Part shown: one piece after another, positions 1 through 8,184 of the stretch
Layout of the letters: every line of letters begins with the position of its first letter
Numbering within the stretch: the stretch's first letter is position 1
Origin: Roseivirga sp. UBA6061
Lineage (GTDB): Bacteria > Bacteroidota > Bacteroidia > Cytophagales > Cyclobacteriaceae
Reading direction: 5' to 3'
Assembly: GCA_002427745.1 (NCBI GenBank)
Contig: DIYF01000178.1
Location: 1-21,074 of the forward strand
DNA: 21,074 bases
The notes under the pieces: model-generated
Told to the model about the DNA's origin: nothing
What the model saw: only the letters and a program-made list of their open reading frames with translations
Database searches by the model: none
Translations under genes and position numbers: made by a program

Positions 1-11
1 GGGGGTAAATG

Positions 12-40
12 AAAAAGGGCCAGTCCCCCGACTGGCCCTT
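12..40 (-). terminator. Intrinsic terminator of the small acidic protein gene
   Basis: An 11-bp perfect stem (15-25 with 30-40) closes a 4-nt loop. Read on the minus strand, the stem is followed directly by a run of five T residues (complement of 12-16). It lies about 56 bp past the stop codon at 97, so it ends the leftward transcription unit. The stem is GC-rich (GGGCCAGTC core), as expected for a factor-independent terminator. Confidence 0.85.
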
Positions 41-96
41 CAACCAAAATTAACCCTAACTATAAAACTATAAACTATACTAACTATGTGTCTTTA

Positions 97-513
97 TTAT
101 TGAGAGACTCTGTAATAAGTGTGTCCTCCCATTTTGCTTAAGAGATCAGCCTTGTTTACCAGCATACCCAGTACCGGGTTTACAAGTGGATCGCCTTCGC
201 CAATTAATTCGTTGTTGCTGTTGTAAACCCTTACGGTTTCTTTCAACTCTTCCATTTCTTCGAAATAGATTTCCTCTTCGATTGCCATTTCCTCTTCTTC
301 CATGAGCATCTCTTCGATCTCAGCGACCAACTGAGCTTCTTCGAAAGAGACGAATTCTTTGCTTACCTCATTAGAGTTGGCAGTACCTGCCTGAAAGAGA
401 GTAACAATAGCAAGAGCGGCAGCAAGTACTGCGGAGAGAGTTTTCTGTCCCGATAGCCATCGGGATGACTTTGGGCTGTTAGAATTCTGAGTTTTGACCT
501 TTGGGCTATTCAT
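97..513 (-). CDS. Small Glu-rich exported or membrane-anchored protein, function unknown
   Basis: The protein has 138 residues and I do not recognise its family. Residues 1-24 are a polar, basic lead with a duplicated NSPK motif (residues 2-5 and 12-15). Residues 25-45 are hydrophobic and Ala-rich, acting as either a signal peptide with an unusually long n-region or a membrane anchor. Residues about 49-92 are strikingly acidic, with clusters such as MEEEEMAIEEE and a likely helical character. The C-terminal 45 residues are mixed and end with YYRVSQ. A copy of the local palindromic repeat lies inside the reading frame and encodes residues 17-22, so part of the N-terminus is repeat-derived. ATG at 513 is the only convenient start before the hydrophobic segment. 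The gene is preceded by a -24/-12 type promoter and followed by a strong terminator, so it is probably monocistronic. That it belongs to the neighbouring permease regulon is inference. Confidence 0.75.
   Translation of the reverse strand: MNSPKVKTQNSNSPKSSRWLSGQKTLSAVLAAALAIVTLFQAGTANSNEVSKEFVSFEEAQLVAEIEEMLMEEEEMAIEEEIYFEEMEELKETVRVYNSNNELIGEGDPLVNPVLGMLVNKADLLSKMGGHTYYRVSQ
448..465. repeat. Palindromic repeat copy inside a coding region
   Basis: TCCCGATAGCCATCGGGA is an 18-bp near-palindrome with one central mismatch. It shares more than the palindrome with the copy at 558-575: both are flanked on the left by GT and on the right by TRAC, in the same orientation, which suggests one duplicated or mobilised unit. 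It lies within the N-terminal codons of the small acidic protein, encoding S-R-W-L-S-G. Confidence 0.8.
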
Positions 514-557
514 GACCGAGTTGTTTTTGAGTTTTAGTTTAACCTTTGTTGTTTTTG

Positions 558-575
558 TCCCGATAGCTATCGGGA
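558..575. repeat. Palindromic repeat copy, perfect, intergenic
   Basis: TCCCGATAGCTATCGGGA is a perfect 18-bp palindrome. It lies in the expected leader of the small acidic protein gene, 45 bp upstream of its start, and 110 bp from the second copy at 448-465. In RNA it could fold back on itself only as a tight hairpin; no T-run follows, so it is not a good terminator. Confidence 0.8.
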
Positions 576-622
576 TAACCTTTTGTTCTTTTTTAGCTTT
601 TCAGCTGACCTGCCAGATTAAT

Positions 623-638
623 TCCAATGGCCGTGCCA
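623..638 (-). promoter_or_regulatory. Sigma-54 type promoter P4 for the small acidic protein gene
   Basis: On the minus strand the sequence reads TGGCACGGCCATTGGA: a consensus -24 element (TGGCACG) and TTGG at the -12 position with the canonical spacing. Transcription would start near 612 and give a leader of roughly 100 nt that contains the palindromic repeat. Degenerate activator-like sites lie where expected: 703-719 (TGTTAC-N5-CGTACA, 9 of 12 consensus positions, centre 86 bp from the -12 G) and a single good half-site GAAACA at 736-741. The -24/-12 match is strong; the activator sites are weak. Confidence 0.55.
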
Positions 639-744
639 GTTTTTGTAACTAATTGTTTTACAGGTGTTTGAATGTTTTTCGAAAAAAGTGTCCGAAAATG
701 AGTGTTACGAAAACGTACACATGGCGACCAGAATTGAAACAGTT

Positions 745-3153
745 TTATTCGTATCTGAGCGACTTCACAGGATTGATAGTAGCAGCCTTGTAAGCGCGGT
801 AGCTCACTGAGCCGAAGGCAATGACAGTGGTGCTTAAGAAGGCAAGCACGAAGATAGCCGGACTGATCGCAGTGCTGTAGGCAAAACCCTGCAGCCACAT
901 TTTAGCCATCCAGTAACCAAAAGGGGTAGCGAGCACCGAAGCCAGTAGGGTTACCAGCACAAATCTGGAAGACAGCATGATCATCAGGCTGTTGACATTG
1001 GCACCGATGACTTTTCTGATACCAATCTCTTTGGTCTTCTGCTGTGCGATATAAGTGATCAGACTGTATAACCCCAGGCAACCAATGATCAATGCCAGGA
1101 TAGTTGTGAAGTTGATAAACTTATAGGCCAACTCATCAATCTGGTAATCCAAAGCCAGCTCATCTGTGAAGCTTCTGTACTCCGGAGTGTGGTCGGGGTT
1201 CATGGTTAGTGCCACTCTTTTATAGTGGTTGACTACCTCATTATAACTTCCCTCACGAAACTTGATAAAGCCCTGATTATAGCCTGAACGCTGTGGTTCA
1301 AACACAGAAGGTCTGATCTCGCTTTTCAGGTTATCGCTGTGAAAATCAGCCAGAACCCCCACAACCCGAGATCTTCTGCCGTTGGTAATCAATCTTTTAC
1401 CAATGGTTTGCTCATTGCTCTCCCAACCCAGCTTTTTCACCATAAGCTCAGTAACAATAACATTCAATACCGTGTCCTGATAACTGGCAGGAGTAAACCA
1501 TGAGCCGGCCACCATTTTAAGATTGAAGAGCTCTTTGTAATCGATGTCTACCAGCTTATAATCTGTATCAATTTCCTTTCCGGAAGCATCCAGAGGATCC
1601 TTAACTGAAGTTCCCCAGGCAAACTTGGCATTAGGGCCACCTGTGCCGAAGGATACAGCTTCCACATTCGGGTTTTCCATCAGGCGGGTTTTGGCAGCAT
1701 CGATGGTGGATTTTTGGATCACCCAGCCACCGGGCAGAAACCTGCTCACCATCATAATATTATCTGTTTCAAAACCCAGATCAGCATTTTTGATATAGTT
1801 GAACTGCGAGGCAAAAACCAGAAGAAGGATAACCAGTATCTGAGAAATCACAAACTGGAAAGTCAGCAGGCCGTTGCGAATGAACGCTTTCTTACCTCTG
1901 CTTGAATTCACATTGCTGCGGAGGGCTTCTACCGTATTGAAACGTGTAAGGATGCCTACCGGATATAGGCCTGCCACGATCGTCACAACAATCATCAAGG
2001 CGGCAGTAAAGGCCACGGATTCCCACTCCAGCGCTAAATCCAGGGTAACAAGCGAAATCAGCTGGTTTACCTGATGCAGCAGCAACTCAGCCAGCCATAG
2101 TGATATAAAAGCAGCGAGAAAGGTGAGCATACCCAGTTCCATAAAGAACTGTTTTGATAAGTGGGAACGACTGCTCCCCAACACTTTTTTAACGCCCACT
2201 TCCTTACTGCGCTTTAGGGCCTGGGCAGTGGACAGGTTAACGAAGTTAATGCAGCATGTCAGGAGAATGATGGCTCCGATCACTGCGAGCAGATAGATCA
2301 TATCGCTGCCAATGGTATAGTTCATGGCATTGTTATAGTGATCATCTGTATGCAGCCCTTTCAGGTTACCTAACTCGAAGCGAAAGATGTTTTCTGCATC
2401 CGGACCTATGGCCTCCGCATTTTTTACAATAATGTTCTGTAGCTGATTGGTAAGCGGTGCGGGCTCTACATTTTCCGGCAGTAAAACCCAGGTAGTGCCT
2501 ACACTCATTGCACCCCAGGAATCCCGTACATAAAACTCCTCAATCAGCTTCATCATATCGATATGAGCCAGCATGACATAAGGCAGGTTCGTCTTCATTC
2601 GGGTGTCTTTGATAATGCCTCGTACAATACCGTCAACACTGCGGTTGAAGTTCAAAGTCTTGCCGATAGGGTCCTCTTTTCCGAAGAATTTCAATGCCAT
2701 ACTCTCTGTCAAAACCACGGCACGCGGATCTTTAAAAACCTCAGGACTGCCTGAAACCCATTCCTGATCAAAAAGCTCAGTGAAGTACTGGTCTATGAAA
2801 AGGATGTTGGGCTGTGCGTACTTATTCTCACCAATGAAAATATTGGTTTCCATTGGCCCCACGGTTCTTGATACGGCTTCGATCTGAGGATAGTCTGCCC
2901 GGAGTACTTTGTGCAGAGGCTCCGGAGTCTGACTGTTGTAGCTGGTTCCCCAATCCTGTTCTGATACAAAATTCACACGATACACCCTGTCTGCATTGGC
3001 ATGATGATGATCGAAGGTAAACTGGTAATGCAGGAAAGTATAGATCACCACACTGATAGTAATACCTATGATAAGGCTCATCAGATTGATGAATGAGTTC
3101 GCACCGTTTCTGGCGATATTTCTGATCGATGTTTTGATAAGTATTTTGAACAT
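745..3153 (-). CDS. ABC transporter permease, MacB/FtsX type (copy 1)
   Basis: An inner-membrane subunit of 802 residues with the duplicated MacB-type plan. An N-terminal helix (about 23-43) is followed by a periplasmic core domain (about 45-280). A first FtsX domain has helices near 285-308, 340-360 and 380-403. A central helix lies near 428-448, then a second periplasmic domain, then a second FtsX domain from about 680 to the end. The cytoplasmic coupling segment appears twice, as KEVGVKKVLG (about 317-326) and KEIGIRKVIG (about 708-717). The C-terminal signature NPVKSLRYE is shared in form with the two neighbouring permeases. Such subunits couple an ABC ATPase to extrusion or to mechanotransmission across the envelope; no ATPase gene is present here. 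The gene has its own sigma-54 type promoter and activator sites in the 164-bp gap before it. The substrate is unknown. Confidence 0.93.
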   Translation of the reverse strand: MFKILIKTSIRNIARNGANSFINLMSLIIGITISVVIYTFLHYQFTFDHHHANADRVYRVNFVSEQDWGTSYNSQTPEPLHKVLRADYPQIEAVSRTVGPMETNIFIGENKYAQPNILFIDQYFTELFDQEWVSGSPEVFKDPRAVVLTESMALKFFGKEDPIGKTLNFNRSVDGIVRGIIKDTRMKTNLPYVMLAHIDMMKLIEEFYVRDSWGAMSVGTTWVLLPENVEPAPLTNQLQNIIVKNAEAIGPDAENIFRFELGNLKGLHTDDHYNNAMNYTIGSDMIYLLAVIGAIILLTCCINFVNLSTAQALKRSKEVGVKKVLGSSRSHLSKQFFMELGMLTFLAAFISLWLAELLLHQVNQLISLVTLDLALEWESVAFTAALMIVVTIVAGLYPVGILTRFNTVEALRSNVNSSRGKKAFIRNGLLTFQFVISQILVILLLVFASQFNYIKNADLGFETDNIMMVSRFLPGGWVIQKSTIDAAKTRLMENPNVEAVSFGTGGPNAKFAWGTSVKDPLDASGKEIDTDYKLVDIDYKELFNLKMVAGSWFTPASYQDTVLNVIVTELMVKKLGWESNEQTIGKRLITNGRRSRVVGVLADFHSDNLKSEIRPSVFEPQRSGYNQGFIKFREGSYNEVVNHYKRVALTMNPDHTPEYRSFTDELALDYQIDELAYKFINFTTILALIIGCLGLYSLITYIAQQKTKEIGIRKVIGANVNSLMIMLSSRFVLVTLLASVLATPFGYWMAKMWLQGFAYSTAISPAIFVLAFLSTTVIAFGSVSYRAYKAATINPVKSLRYE

Positions 3154-3189
3154 GACGGAAAATTTTGGTCCTTTTTATACTGCTAAAAG

Positions 3190-3205
3190 GCCAAGTGCTG
3201 TACCA
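3190..3205 (-). promoter_or_regulatory. Sigma-54 type promoter P1 for permease copy 1
   Basis: Minus-strand reading TGGTACAGCACTTGGC gives a -24 element TGGTAC, five bases, then TTGG at -12. The TTG is at 3192-3194, so the start of transcription should be near 3179, about 26 bp before the start codon at 3153. The two activator palindromes upstream have centres 86 and 109 bp from the -12 G, almost the same geometry as promoter P2. The -24/-12 elements alone would be a moderate match; the conserved geometry raises confidence. Confidence 0.72.
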
Positions 3206-3269
3206 AAAAATGTAACTGCCTGCTTTTCAGTTTGATAGTCTATTTAAGGAAACTGTGCCAGGTCAGAAA

Positions 3270-3309
3270 TGTTTCGGCCTGAAACAACAATGTGTTCCGA
3301 ATAGGAACA
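3270..3309. promoter_or_regulatory. Paired activator-binding palindromes upstream of P1
   Basis: There are two 17-bp sites, TGTTTCGGCCTGAAACA (3270-3286) and TGTTCCGAATAGGAACA (3293-3309). Each is a perfect 6-bp inverted repeat around 5 bp, and the centres are 23 bp apart. The architecture (6-5-6 dyads, tandem pair, about 100 bp upstream of a -24/-12 promoter) is that of an NtrC-family enhancer. The distal site is buried in a longer 16-bp inverted repeat and lies just downstream of the previous gene's stop codon. The predicted ligand is the sigma-54 activator encoded at 8545-9915. Confidence 0.82.
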
Positions 3310-3319
3310 CATTGTTGTT
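3283..3319 (-). terminator. Long hairpin at the end of the permease operon
   Basis: A perfect 16-bp inverted repeat (3283-3298 with 3304-3319) surrounds a 5-bp loop. It overlaps the stop codon of the permease gene ending at 3318. On the minus strand the hairpin is followed by TTTCAGG rather than a clean T-run, so termination would be partial at best. The central 17 bp are one of the activator palindromes, so the element may serve both as DNA operator and as an RNA 3' end structure. The inverted repeat is seen; the terminator role is inferred. Confidence 0.5.
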
Positions 3320-5708
3320 ATTCGTATCGCAGGGAGTCTACGGGATTGCGCGAAGCTGCCCTGATGGTTTGTGTACTGGCTGTCAGAATCGCAATGATCA
3401 GTGCTATGGCAAAAGCCATAAGGTAAGGCCACCATTGAAAGCTAATGTGATAGCTGTATCCCTGCAGCCAGTTTCTGGTGAAGAAGTGAGCCACCGGCCA
3501 GGCAATCAGGTTGCCGACAATGATCAGATACAGAAACTGTCTGGTCAACAGAAAGGTAATATTGAATGTGCCTGCTCCCAATACCTTTCTGATACCAATT
3601 TCTTTGGTACGTTGGTGGGCGCTGAATGATACCAGACCGAATATACCCAGGCAGGCAATGAATATGGCCAGTCCTGTGGCCATCGTAAACAGGTTGAGGA
3701 AGTGCTCTTCTCCACTATAGAGGTTCCGCAGGTCTTCACTGGTGATATAATACCTGAAGCCTCTGTTAGGGTCAAAGTCAGCCCAGGTATTTTGAATATA
3801 GCTCAGGGTTTCCTGAAAACTTTCCGAATTAATACTCAGGGTAACGTAGCCCTGCACACTGGCGGCAGGCACAAATACCATGGGTTTGATTTTGTTATAG
3901 AGCGATTCAAAATGAAAGTCTTCGGTAATTCCCACCACAGTACCGGTAGCATCGCCCATCTGAAAGTTTCTGCCCAGTACATCCTTGTTCTTGAAAAGTT
4001 GTACGGCCGCTTCATTGATAATGATGGCACTATTGATGTCAGTGGTTTGGTCCTTTAGAAAGTACCTTCCTTCTTTGAGCTTAACCCCCATATCCTTTAG
4101 AAAACCCGGTTGCATATAGATGGTTGAGAGGCTCATGGCCTCTAAGGTGGAATCAGGCTCATAGAAGTTTACCAATGATTGATTATTAACATCCCGGGCA
4201 ATTTGCCTGTTGGTACTGGTCACCTTACTAATGGCAGGGTTACGTTCCAGGGCTGTTTTGAGTACATCAAATCGCTCTGCATTATCCTGGCTCTGTATGG
4301 GGAAACTCAGACTGGTTTCTGTATTCATTCCGTAAGACTTGTTCCTTAGGTAATCCCATTGGTTATAAACTACCACCGAGGCGATAATCAGGAAAATAGA
4401 GATGGAAAACTGAACGGTGAGCATGCCTTTTCTGAAGCCCAGCAAGGAGTTTTTACCTGATGCTTTTCCCTGCAGCGCCTGAATAGACTGGAAAGAAGAC
4501 AGGTAGAAGGCAGGATAAATACTGGACAAGAGTCCTATAGCAAAAGCACCCGAGAGATAAAGCAGTATACGGTCGGGGTTTTCAAGAAAATTAATTTCTA
4601 TTGTTTTGCCGGCAAGGCTGTTGAATGAAGGCGTAATGACCTCTGCTAAAAAGCCCCCGAGCAGCGTGGCAATCAGGGTGATAAGCAGGGCTTCTGAGAT
4701 GTAATGCCTGACCAGCTGGCCCCGGGTAGCTCCCAGCGTTTTGAGGATGCCCACCTCTTTACTTCGCCTGCTGGCAATCGCGGTGGCCATATTGATATAG
4801 TTCACCGAAGCTATGAAGATAATGGCCAGAGCAACGATGAGGAAAACGTATATATCCTGCTTGTTACCATTAGCTTCAAGCTCACTGTTCAGGTCCGATT
4901 CAAGATGAATCTCCGTCATCTTTCGGGTAAAATAGGTGAGCCAGGTAGTATTGGCCCCTACGTGTTTATTAATGAAGTCTGGAAAGCTGGCATCAAAAGT
5001 GGCCATATCGAACTGCTCCGGCACTTTCACATAGGTATAACCGGAGTCCCATCCCCAGGCACGGCCCATAACTTCATAGATGTACTGCTCAGTTGTTTTC
5101 AGGCCTATGAGCATATCCATATGAAAGTGACTGTTGACAGGCATGTCTCTGATCACACCGGAAACAGTCAAAGTAATATTCTCCCCGTTGTAGTATTGGT
5201 TTAGCCTGAGCTCTTCTCCGATAGGTGATCGTTCTCCAAAGTATTTTTTGGCAGTAGATTCGTTGATGACGATGGTGTTGACTTCTTTGAGTGCCTCGGG
5301 TGTGCCGTCTACAAAATCAAAACTGAATACATCAAAAAACTCGTCATCTACAAAATGGATTCGGTTTTCAAAAAAGCGGTTTTCCTTATAGAAGACATCT
5401 GTACTCTGCGGTCTTGAGAAAAAGGTAGCATTCTCCAGGTCGGGGTAATCCAGACGAAGGTTTGGAGCCAGGGCATAGGTAGTACTGGCAATTATCTTAA
5501 CATCATCTCCCAGGGGAACTGTCTCGCTTACCCGGTAGATCCTGTCAGCATCACGATGAAACTGGTCATAGCCCATTTCGTGATTCACATACGTCATGAT
5601 TAAGAGTACACTGGCCAGGCCCAGAGTAAGGCCACAGATATTGATGAGTGAATAAGTACCATTCCTCATCAGGTTACGAAAGGCGATTTTTAGTTGATTT
5701 TTAAGCAT
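3318..5708 (-). CDS. ABC transporter permease, MacB/FtsX type (copy 2)
   Basis: A permease of 796 residues from the ATG at 5708. The frame is open 23 codons further upstream into the preceding gene, but only the 5708 start gives the family-typical N-terminus MLKNQLKIAFRNLMRNG and a 10-bp gap to the previous stop. Layout: an N-terminal helix (about 22-42), a periplasmic core domain, an FtsX domain containing RRSKEVGILKTLGA, a central helix, a second periplasmic domain, and a terminal FtsX domain containing RTKEIGIRKVLGA. The protein ends in NPVDSLRYE. It is paralogous to the genes on both sides and was probably produced by tandem duplication followed by strong divergence of the periplasmic parts. 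It is cotranscribed with the upstream permease at 5719-8076. The ATPase partner is not in the window. Role in envelope export or stress defence is inferred from family. Confidence 0.92.
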   Translation of the reverse strand: MLKNQLKIAFRNLMRNGTYSLINICGLTLGLASVLLIMTYVNHEMGYDQFHRDADRIYRVSETVPLGDDVKIIASTTYALAPNLRLDYPDLENATFFSRPQSTDVFYKENRFFENRIHFVDDEFFDVFSFDFVDGTPEALKEVNTIVINESTAKKYFGERSPIGEELRLNQYYNGENITLTVSGVIRDMPVNSHFHMDMLIGLKTTEQYIYEVMGRAWGWDSGYTYVKVPEQFDMATFDASFPDFINKHVGANTTWLTYFTRKMTEIHLESDLNSELEANGNKQDIYVFLIVALAIIFIASVNYINMATAIASRRSKEVGILKTLGATRGQLVRHYISEALLITLIATLLGGFLAEVITPSFNSLAGKTIEINFLENPDRILLYLSGAFAIGLLSSIYPAFYLSSFQSIQALQGKASGKNSLLGFRKGMLTVQFSISIFLIIASVVVYNQWDYLRNKSYGMNTETSLSFPIQSQDNAERFDVLKTALERNPAISKVTSTNRQIARDVNNQSLVNFYEPDSTLEAMSLSTIYMQPGFLKDMGVKLKEGRYFLKDQTTDINSAIIINEAAVQLFKNKDVLGRNFQMGDATGTVVGITEDFHFESLYNKIKPMVFVPAASVQGYVTLSINSESFQETLSYIQNTWADFDPNRGFRYYITSEDLRNLYSGEEHFLNLFTMATGLAIFIACLGIFGLVSFSAHQRTKEIGIRKVLGAGTFNITFLLTRQFLYLIIVGNLIAWPVAHFFTRNWLQGYSYHISFQWWPYLMAFAIALIIAILTASTQTIRAASRNPVDSLRYE

Positions 5709-5718
5709 GATGATGGGT

Positions 5719-8076
5719 TTACTCGTGATTAAGGGTATCGACAGGGTTGGTGCGTGAAGCCCGGAAAGATTGGGCACTGATGGTCAGCAGGGCAATCACC
5801 AGCGAAAACGCAGCGGCTATCAGAAAACTCCCGGAGCCGATGTCGGTTCTGTACTCAAAACTGTTGAGCCAGTCCTGCATGAAATAATAAGCCAGAGGTG
5901 TGGCAATCAATGAAGATATGATAATGGTGATGATGAACTCCCGCGAGATCAGCTGTACAATGTTCCCCAGAGAGGCCCCGAGTACTTTGCGAATACTGAT
6001 TTCCTTCATCTTTTGCTGGAGCACAAAGGTCACCAGCCCGAAGAGGCCAATGCAGGCAATTAGTATGGTGATGATGGAGAAGGTCAGATAGACCTGCCCT
6101 CTGCGGGTTTCTTCTTTGTAAACACGCTCGAAGTAGTCGTCAATAAAGACGGAGCTGAACGGACGGTTCTTTTCGACAGCGTCATAAACTTTCTCGATTT
6201 GAGCAATGGTCGCACTGGCGTCTGTTACACTCAGCCTGGCCAACATATACTGTGCCCCCCAGTCGAATTTGGGCTTTAAAAAGAAGGCAAAGGGTTTAAC
6301 CGGCTCGTAGAGACTCAGCATGTTAAAGTCCTTTACAACCCCGATCACTGTGAAGTTTTCCTCGCTCATGCTGATGGTCTGGCCAATGGGCTCTTGCCAG
6401 CCATATTTTTTTACCATGGTTTCATTGATAATGATGGCGTTGATATCTGTGACAAACTCGGGAGAGAAATTGCGTCCCTGCAACAAGGTAAATTCCATGG
6501 TTTCCAGATAGTCATAGTCAATAGAGGCCATGCTGACAATATCCCTGTGTTCTTCGTTAGCTTTATCTTTTATGATGAAAGTTGCTCCTGAATCACCGGT
6601 AGCCGGTAGCAGATTGGTAGCGGCAACGGCAGCAACCTGAGGGAGAGCCTTGATTCCGTTTTTCATGATCTCTGATGTGTCAGATCTGGCCAGCGGAATC
6701 GCCAGTACCTGTTCAGAATTATAACCGAGATCTTTATCGGAGATGTAGTTTATCTGTTTGTAGACTACCAGGGTAGAGATGATCAGGGCGATGGATATGA
6801 CGAACTGAAGAGAGACCAGCACCCTGCGAACGTTGCGATTGACTTTGCTGCCTGTCGCTGCACTTTTGAGAACTTTCACAGGCCTGAAGGCGGAAAGGAA
6901 AATAGCAGGATAGAGTCCCGAGAGGACTCCGAGTACCAGACCGAAAACCAATAGAATCAGGAGTAACTCTGGGTTTTCCAGAAAACCTATTTCTACTGTT
7001 TTGCCTGTCAGGTCATTGAAGATGCCGGTGCAGACTTCGGCCAGGAAACCTCCTATGAGGAGTGAAGCGATACACAGAATCACAGATTCAGCCAGGAACT
7101 GGAAAATGACATGTTCTCTTTTGGCTCCGATTACCTTGCGCATCCCTACCTCTTTAGCTCGTTTCATAGAGCGTGCAGTAGCCAGGTTCATATAGTTAAT
7201 GACGGCAAGCAGCAGCATAAAAAAGGCGATCAGCCCGAAAGCATAGAGAGAAGATTTGCTGCCGCCACCATACTGTGCCGGTGATTCCGACAACCAGATG
7301 TCAGTCACAGGATAGAGATTTAGTTTGACCTGCGACCCTTCCGGCAATACTGGAAGAATGTTATTAGTGGCAATAGCCTCAAACTTTTCGCTGAGGTCAT
7401 TGGGATCAGTATTGGGCTTTAGCGTGACATAGGTGACATGACCGACACGGTTCCAGCTGAACTCACTCATGCTACTGTTGGAGAGAAAGCCGGCCCGGGC
7501 TGAATAATGTGACTTTTCAGGCATATCACGGATGACAGCCGTAATGCGCTTTTCTTCTTCGTTGATCGTGATGGTTCTACCCACCAGGTTTTCTGCTTTG
7601 CCGAATACCTTTTCAGCAAGACTGACCGAAATCACGAAATCCGCGGGAGTAGAGAGTGCCTCATCAGGGTTTCCTTCCAGAAACTCCACTTCCATGATGT
7701 TAAGAAAACCATTGTCTGCATAGGCAAATGAATTTTCGATAAACTGTGTCCCGTTCAGCCTGATTACAGCCGATCCTACCCGGTGAGTTCTGCCGGCTAC
7801 TTCAACTTCGGGAATACTTGCCTCTAAGGTGGGGGCCATCAGACCTGAGCCCGTAATGCCACCTCTTTCGCGACCATTGATGATGTTATCGGAATACAAT
7901 CTGTACATCCGATCCTTTTCCTGATAGAACTTATCATAGGAGAGTTCTTCCTGGATAAACCTTCCGAGCAGAGTGACCATGGCAATGCCAATAGATAGCC
8001 CGAAGATGTTGATGACCGTGAAACCTTTGTGCTTGTAAAGGCTTCGAAATGCTGTTTTAATGTAGTTTCTGACCAT
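5719..8076 (-). CDS. ABC transporter permease, MacB/FtsX type (copy 3, first in operon)
   Basis: An inner-membrane permease of 785 residues. It starts MVRNYIKTAFRSLYKHKG, has its first helix near 20-40, then a periplasmic core domain and an FtsX domain with KRAKEVGMRKVIGA. A second periplasmic domain follows, with a terminal FtsX domain carrying KMKEISIRKVLGA, and the end is NPVDTLNHE. It is the promoter-proximal gene of a two-gene unit with 3318-5708. A sigma-54 type promoter lies 28-43 bp before the start codon, and paired activator palindromes lie about 110-150 bp before it. The predicted transcript leader is only about 17 nt. The divergent gene is the likely activator. As with the other two permeases, no nucleotide-binding subunit is nearby, so a shared ATPase encoded elsewhere is assumed. 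Confidence 0.93.
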   Translation of the reverse strand: MVRNYIKTAFRSLYKHKGFTVINIFGLSIGIAMVTLLGRFIQEELSYDKFYQEKDRMYRLYSDNIINGRERGGITGSGLMAPTLEASIPEVEVAGRTHRVGSAVIRLNGTQFIENSFAYADNGFLNIMEVEFLEGNPDEALSTPADFVISVSLAEKVFGKAENLVGRTITINEEEKRITAVIRDMPEKSHYSARAGFLSNSSMSEFSWNRVGHVTYVTLKPNTDPNDLSEKFEAIATNNILPVLPEGSQVKLNLYPVTDIWLSESPAQYGGGSKSSLYAFGLIAFFMLLLAVINYMNLATARSMKRAKEVGMRKVIGAKREHVIFQFLAESVILCIASLLIGGFLAEVCTGIFNDLTGKTVEIGFLENPELLLILLVFGLVLGVLSGLYPAIFLSAFRPVKVLKSAATGSKVNRNVRRVLVSLQFVISIALIISTLVVYKQINYISDKDLGYNSEQVLAIPLARSDTSEIMKNGIKALPQVAAVAATNLLPATGDSGATFIIKDKANEEHRDIVSMASIDYDYLETMEFTLLQGRNFSPEFVTDINAIIINETMVKKYGWQEPIGQTISMSEENFTVIGVVKDFNMLSLYEPVKPFAFFLKPKFDWGAQYMLARLSVTDASATIAQIEKVYDAVEKNRPFSSVFIDDYFERVYKEETRRGQVYLTFSIITILIACIGLFGLVTFVLQQKMKEISIRKVLGASLGNIVQLISREFIITIIISSLIATPLAYYFMQDWLNSFEYRTDIGSGSFLIAAAFSLVIALLTISAQSFRASRTNPVDTLNHE

Positions 8077-8103
8077 TGTACTATCTAAAAATACGTCAGC
8101 ACT

Positions 8104-8119
8104 TACAAATGTGGTGCCT
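8104..8119 (-). promoter_or_regulatory. Sigma-54 type promoter P2 for the two-permease operon
   Basis: Minus-strand reading AGGCACCACATTTGTA has the -24 element AGGCAC, five bases, and TTGT at -12. The -12 G is at 8106, so transcription would begin near 8093, 17 bp before the ATG at 8076. Activator palindromes are centred 87 and 110 bp upstream of the -12 G. The -12 element has T where the classic consensus has C, as it also has in P3. Confidence 0.75.
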
Positions 8120-8184
8120 GTTTTTATAAGTGGCTGTATATTAAAAAGTTATGCCGGGGTTTTACACAAATGGGCACGGAGGCC

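Noticed and set aside
701..720. Inverted repeat around GTGTTACG/CGTACAC after the permease gene as a terminator
   Set aside because: The arms do not pair cleanly (one extra base) and no T-run follows on the minus strand. It is noted only as a degenerate activator-site candidate.
593..898. Minus-strand open frame of 101 codons
   Set aside because: It overlaps the conserved C-terminus of the permease in another frame and has no recognisable features.
3245..3260. A perfect -24 like TGGCAC on the minus strand between the P1 enhancer and P1
   Set aside because: At the -12 position it has CCTTA with no TTG, and it is too close to the enhancer pair compared with the three consistent modules.
4704..5204. 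Plus-strand open frame of 166 codons
   Set aside because: It is antisense to a well-supported permease gene and has a composition typical of a shadow frame.
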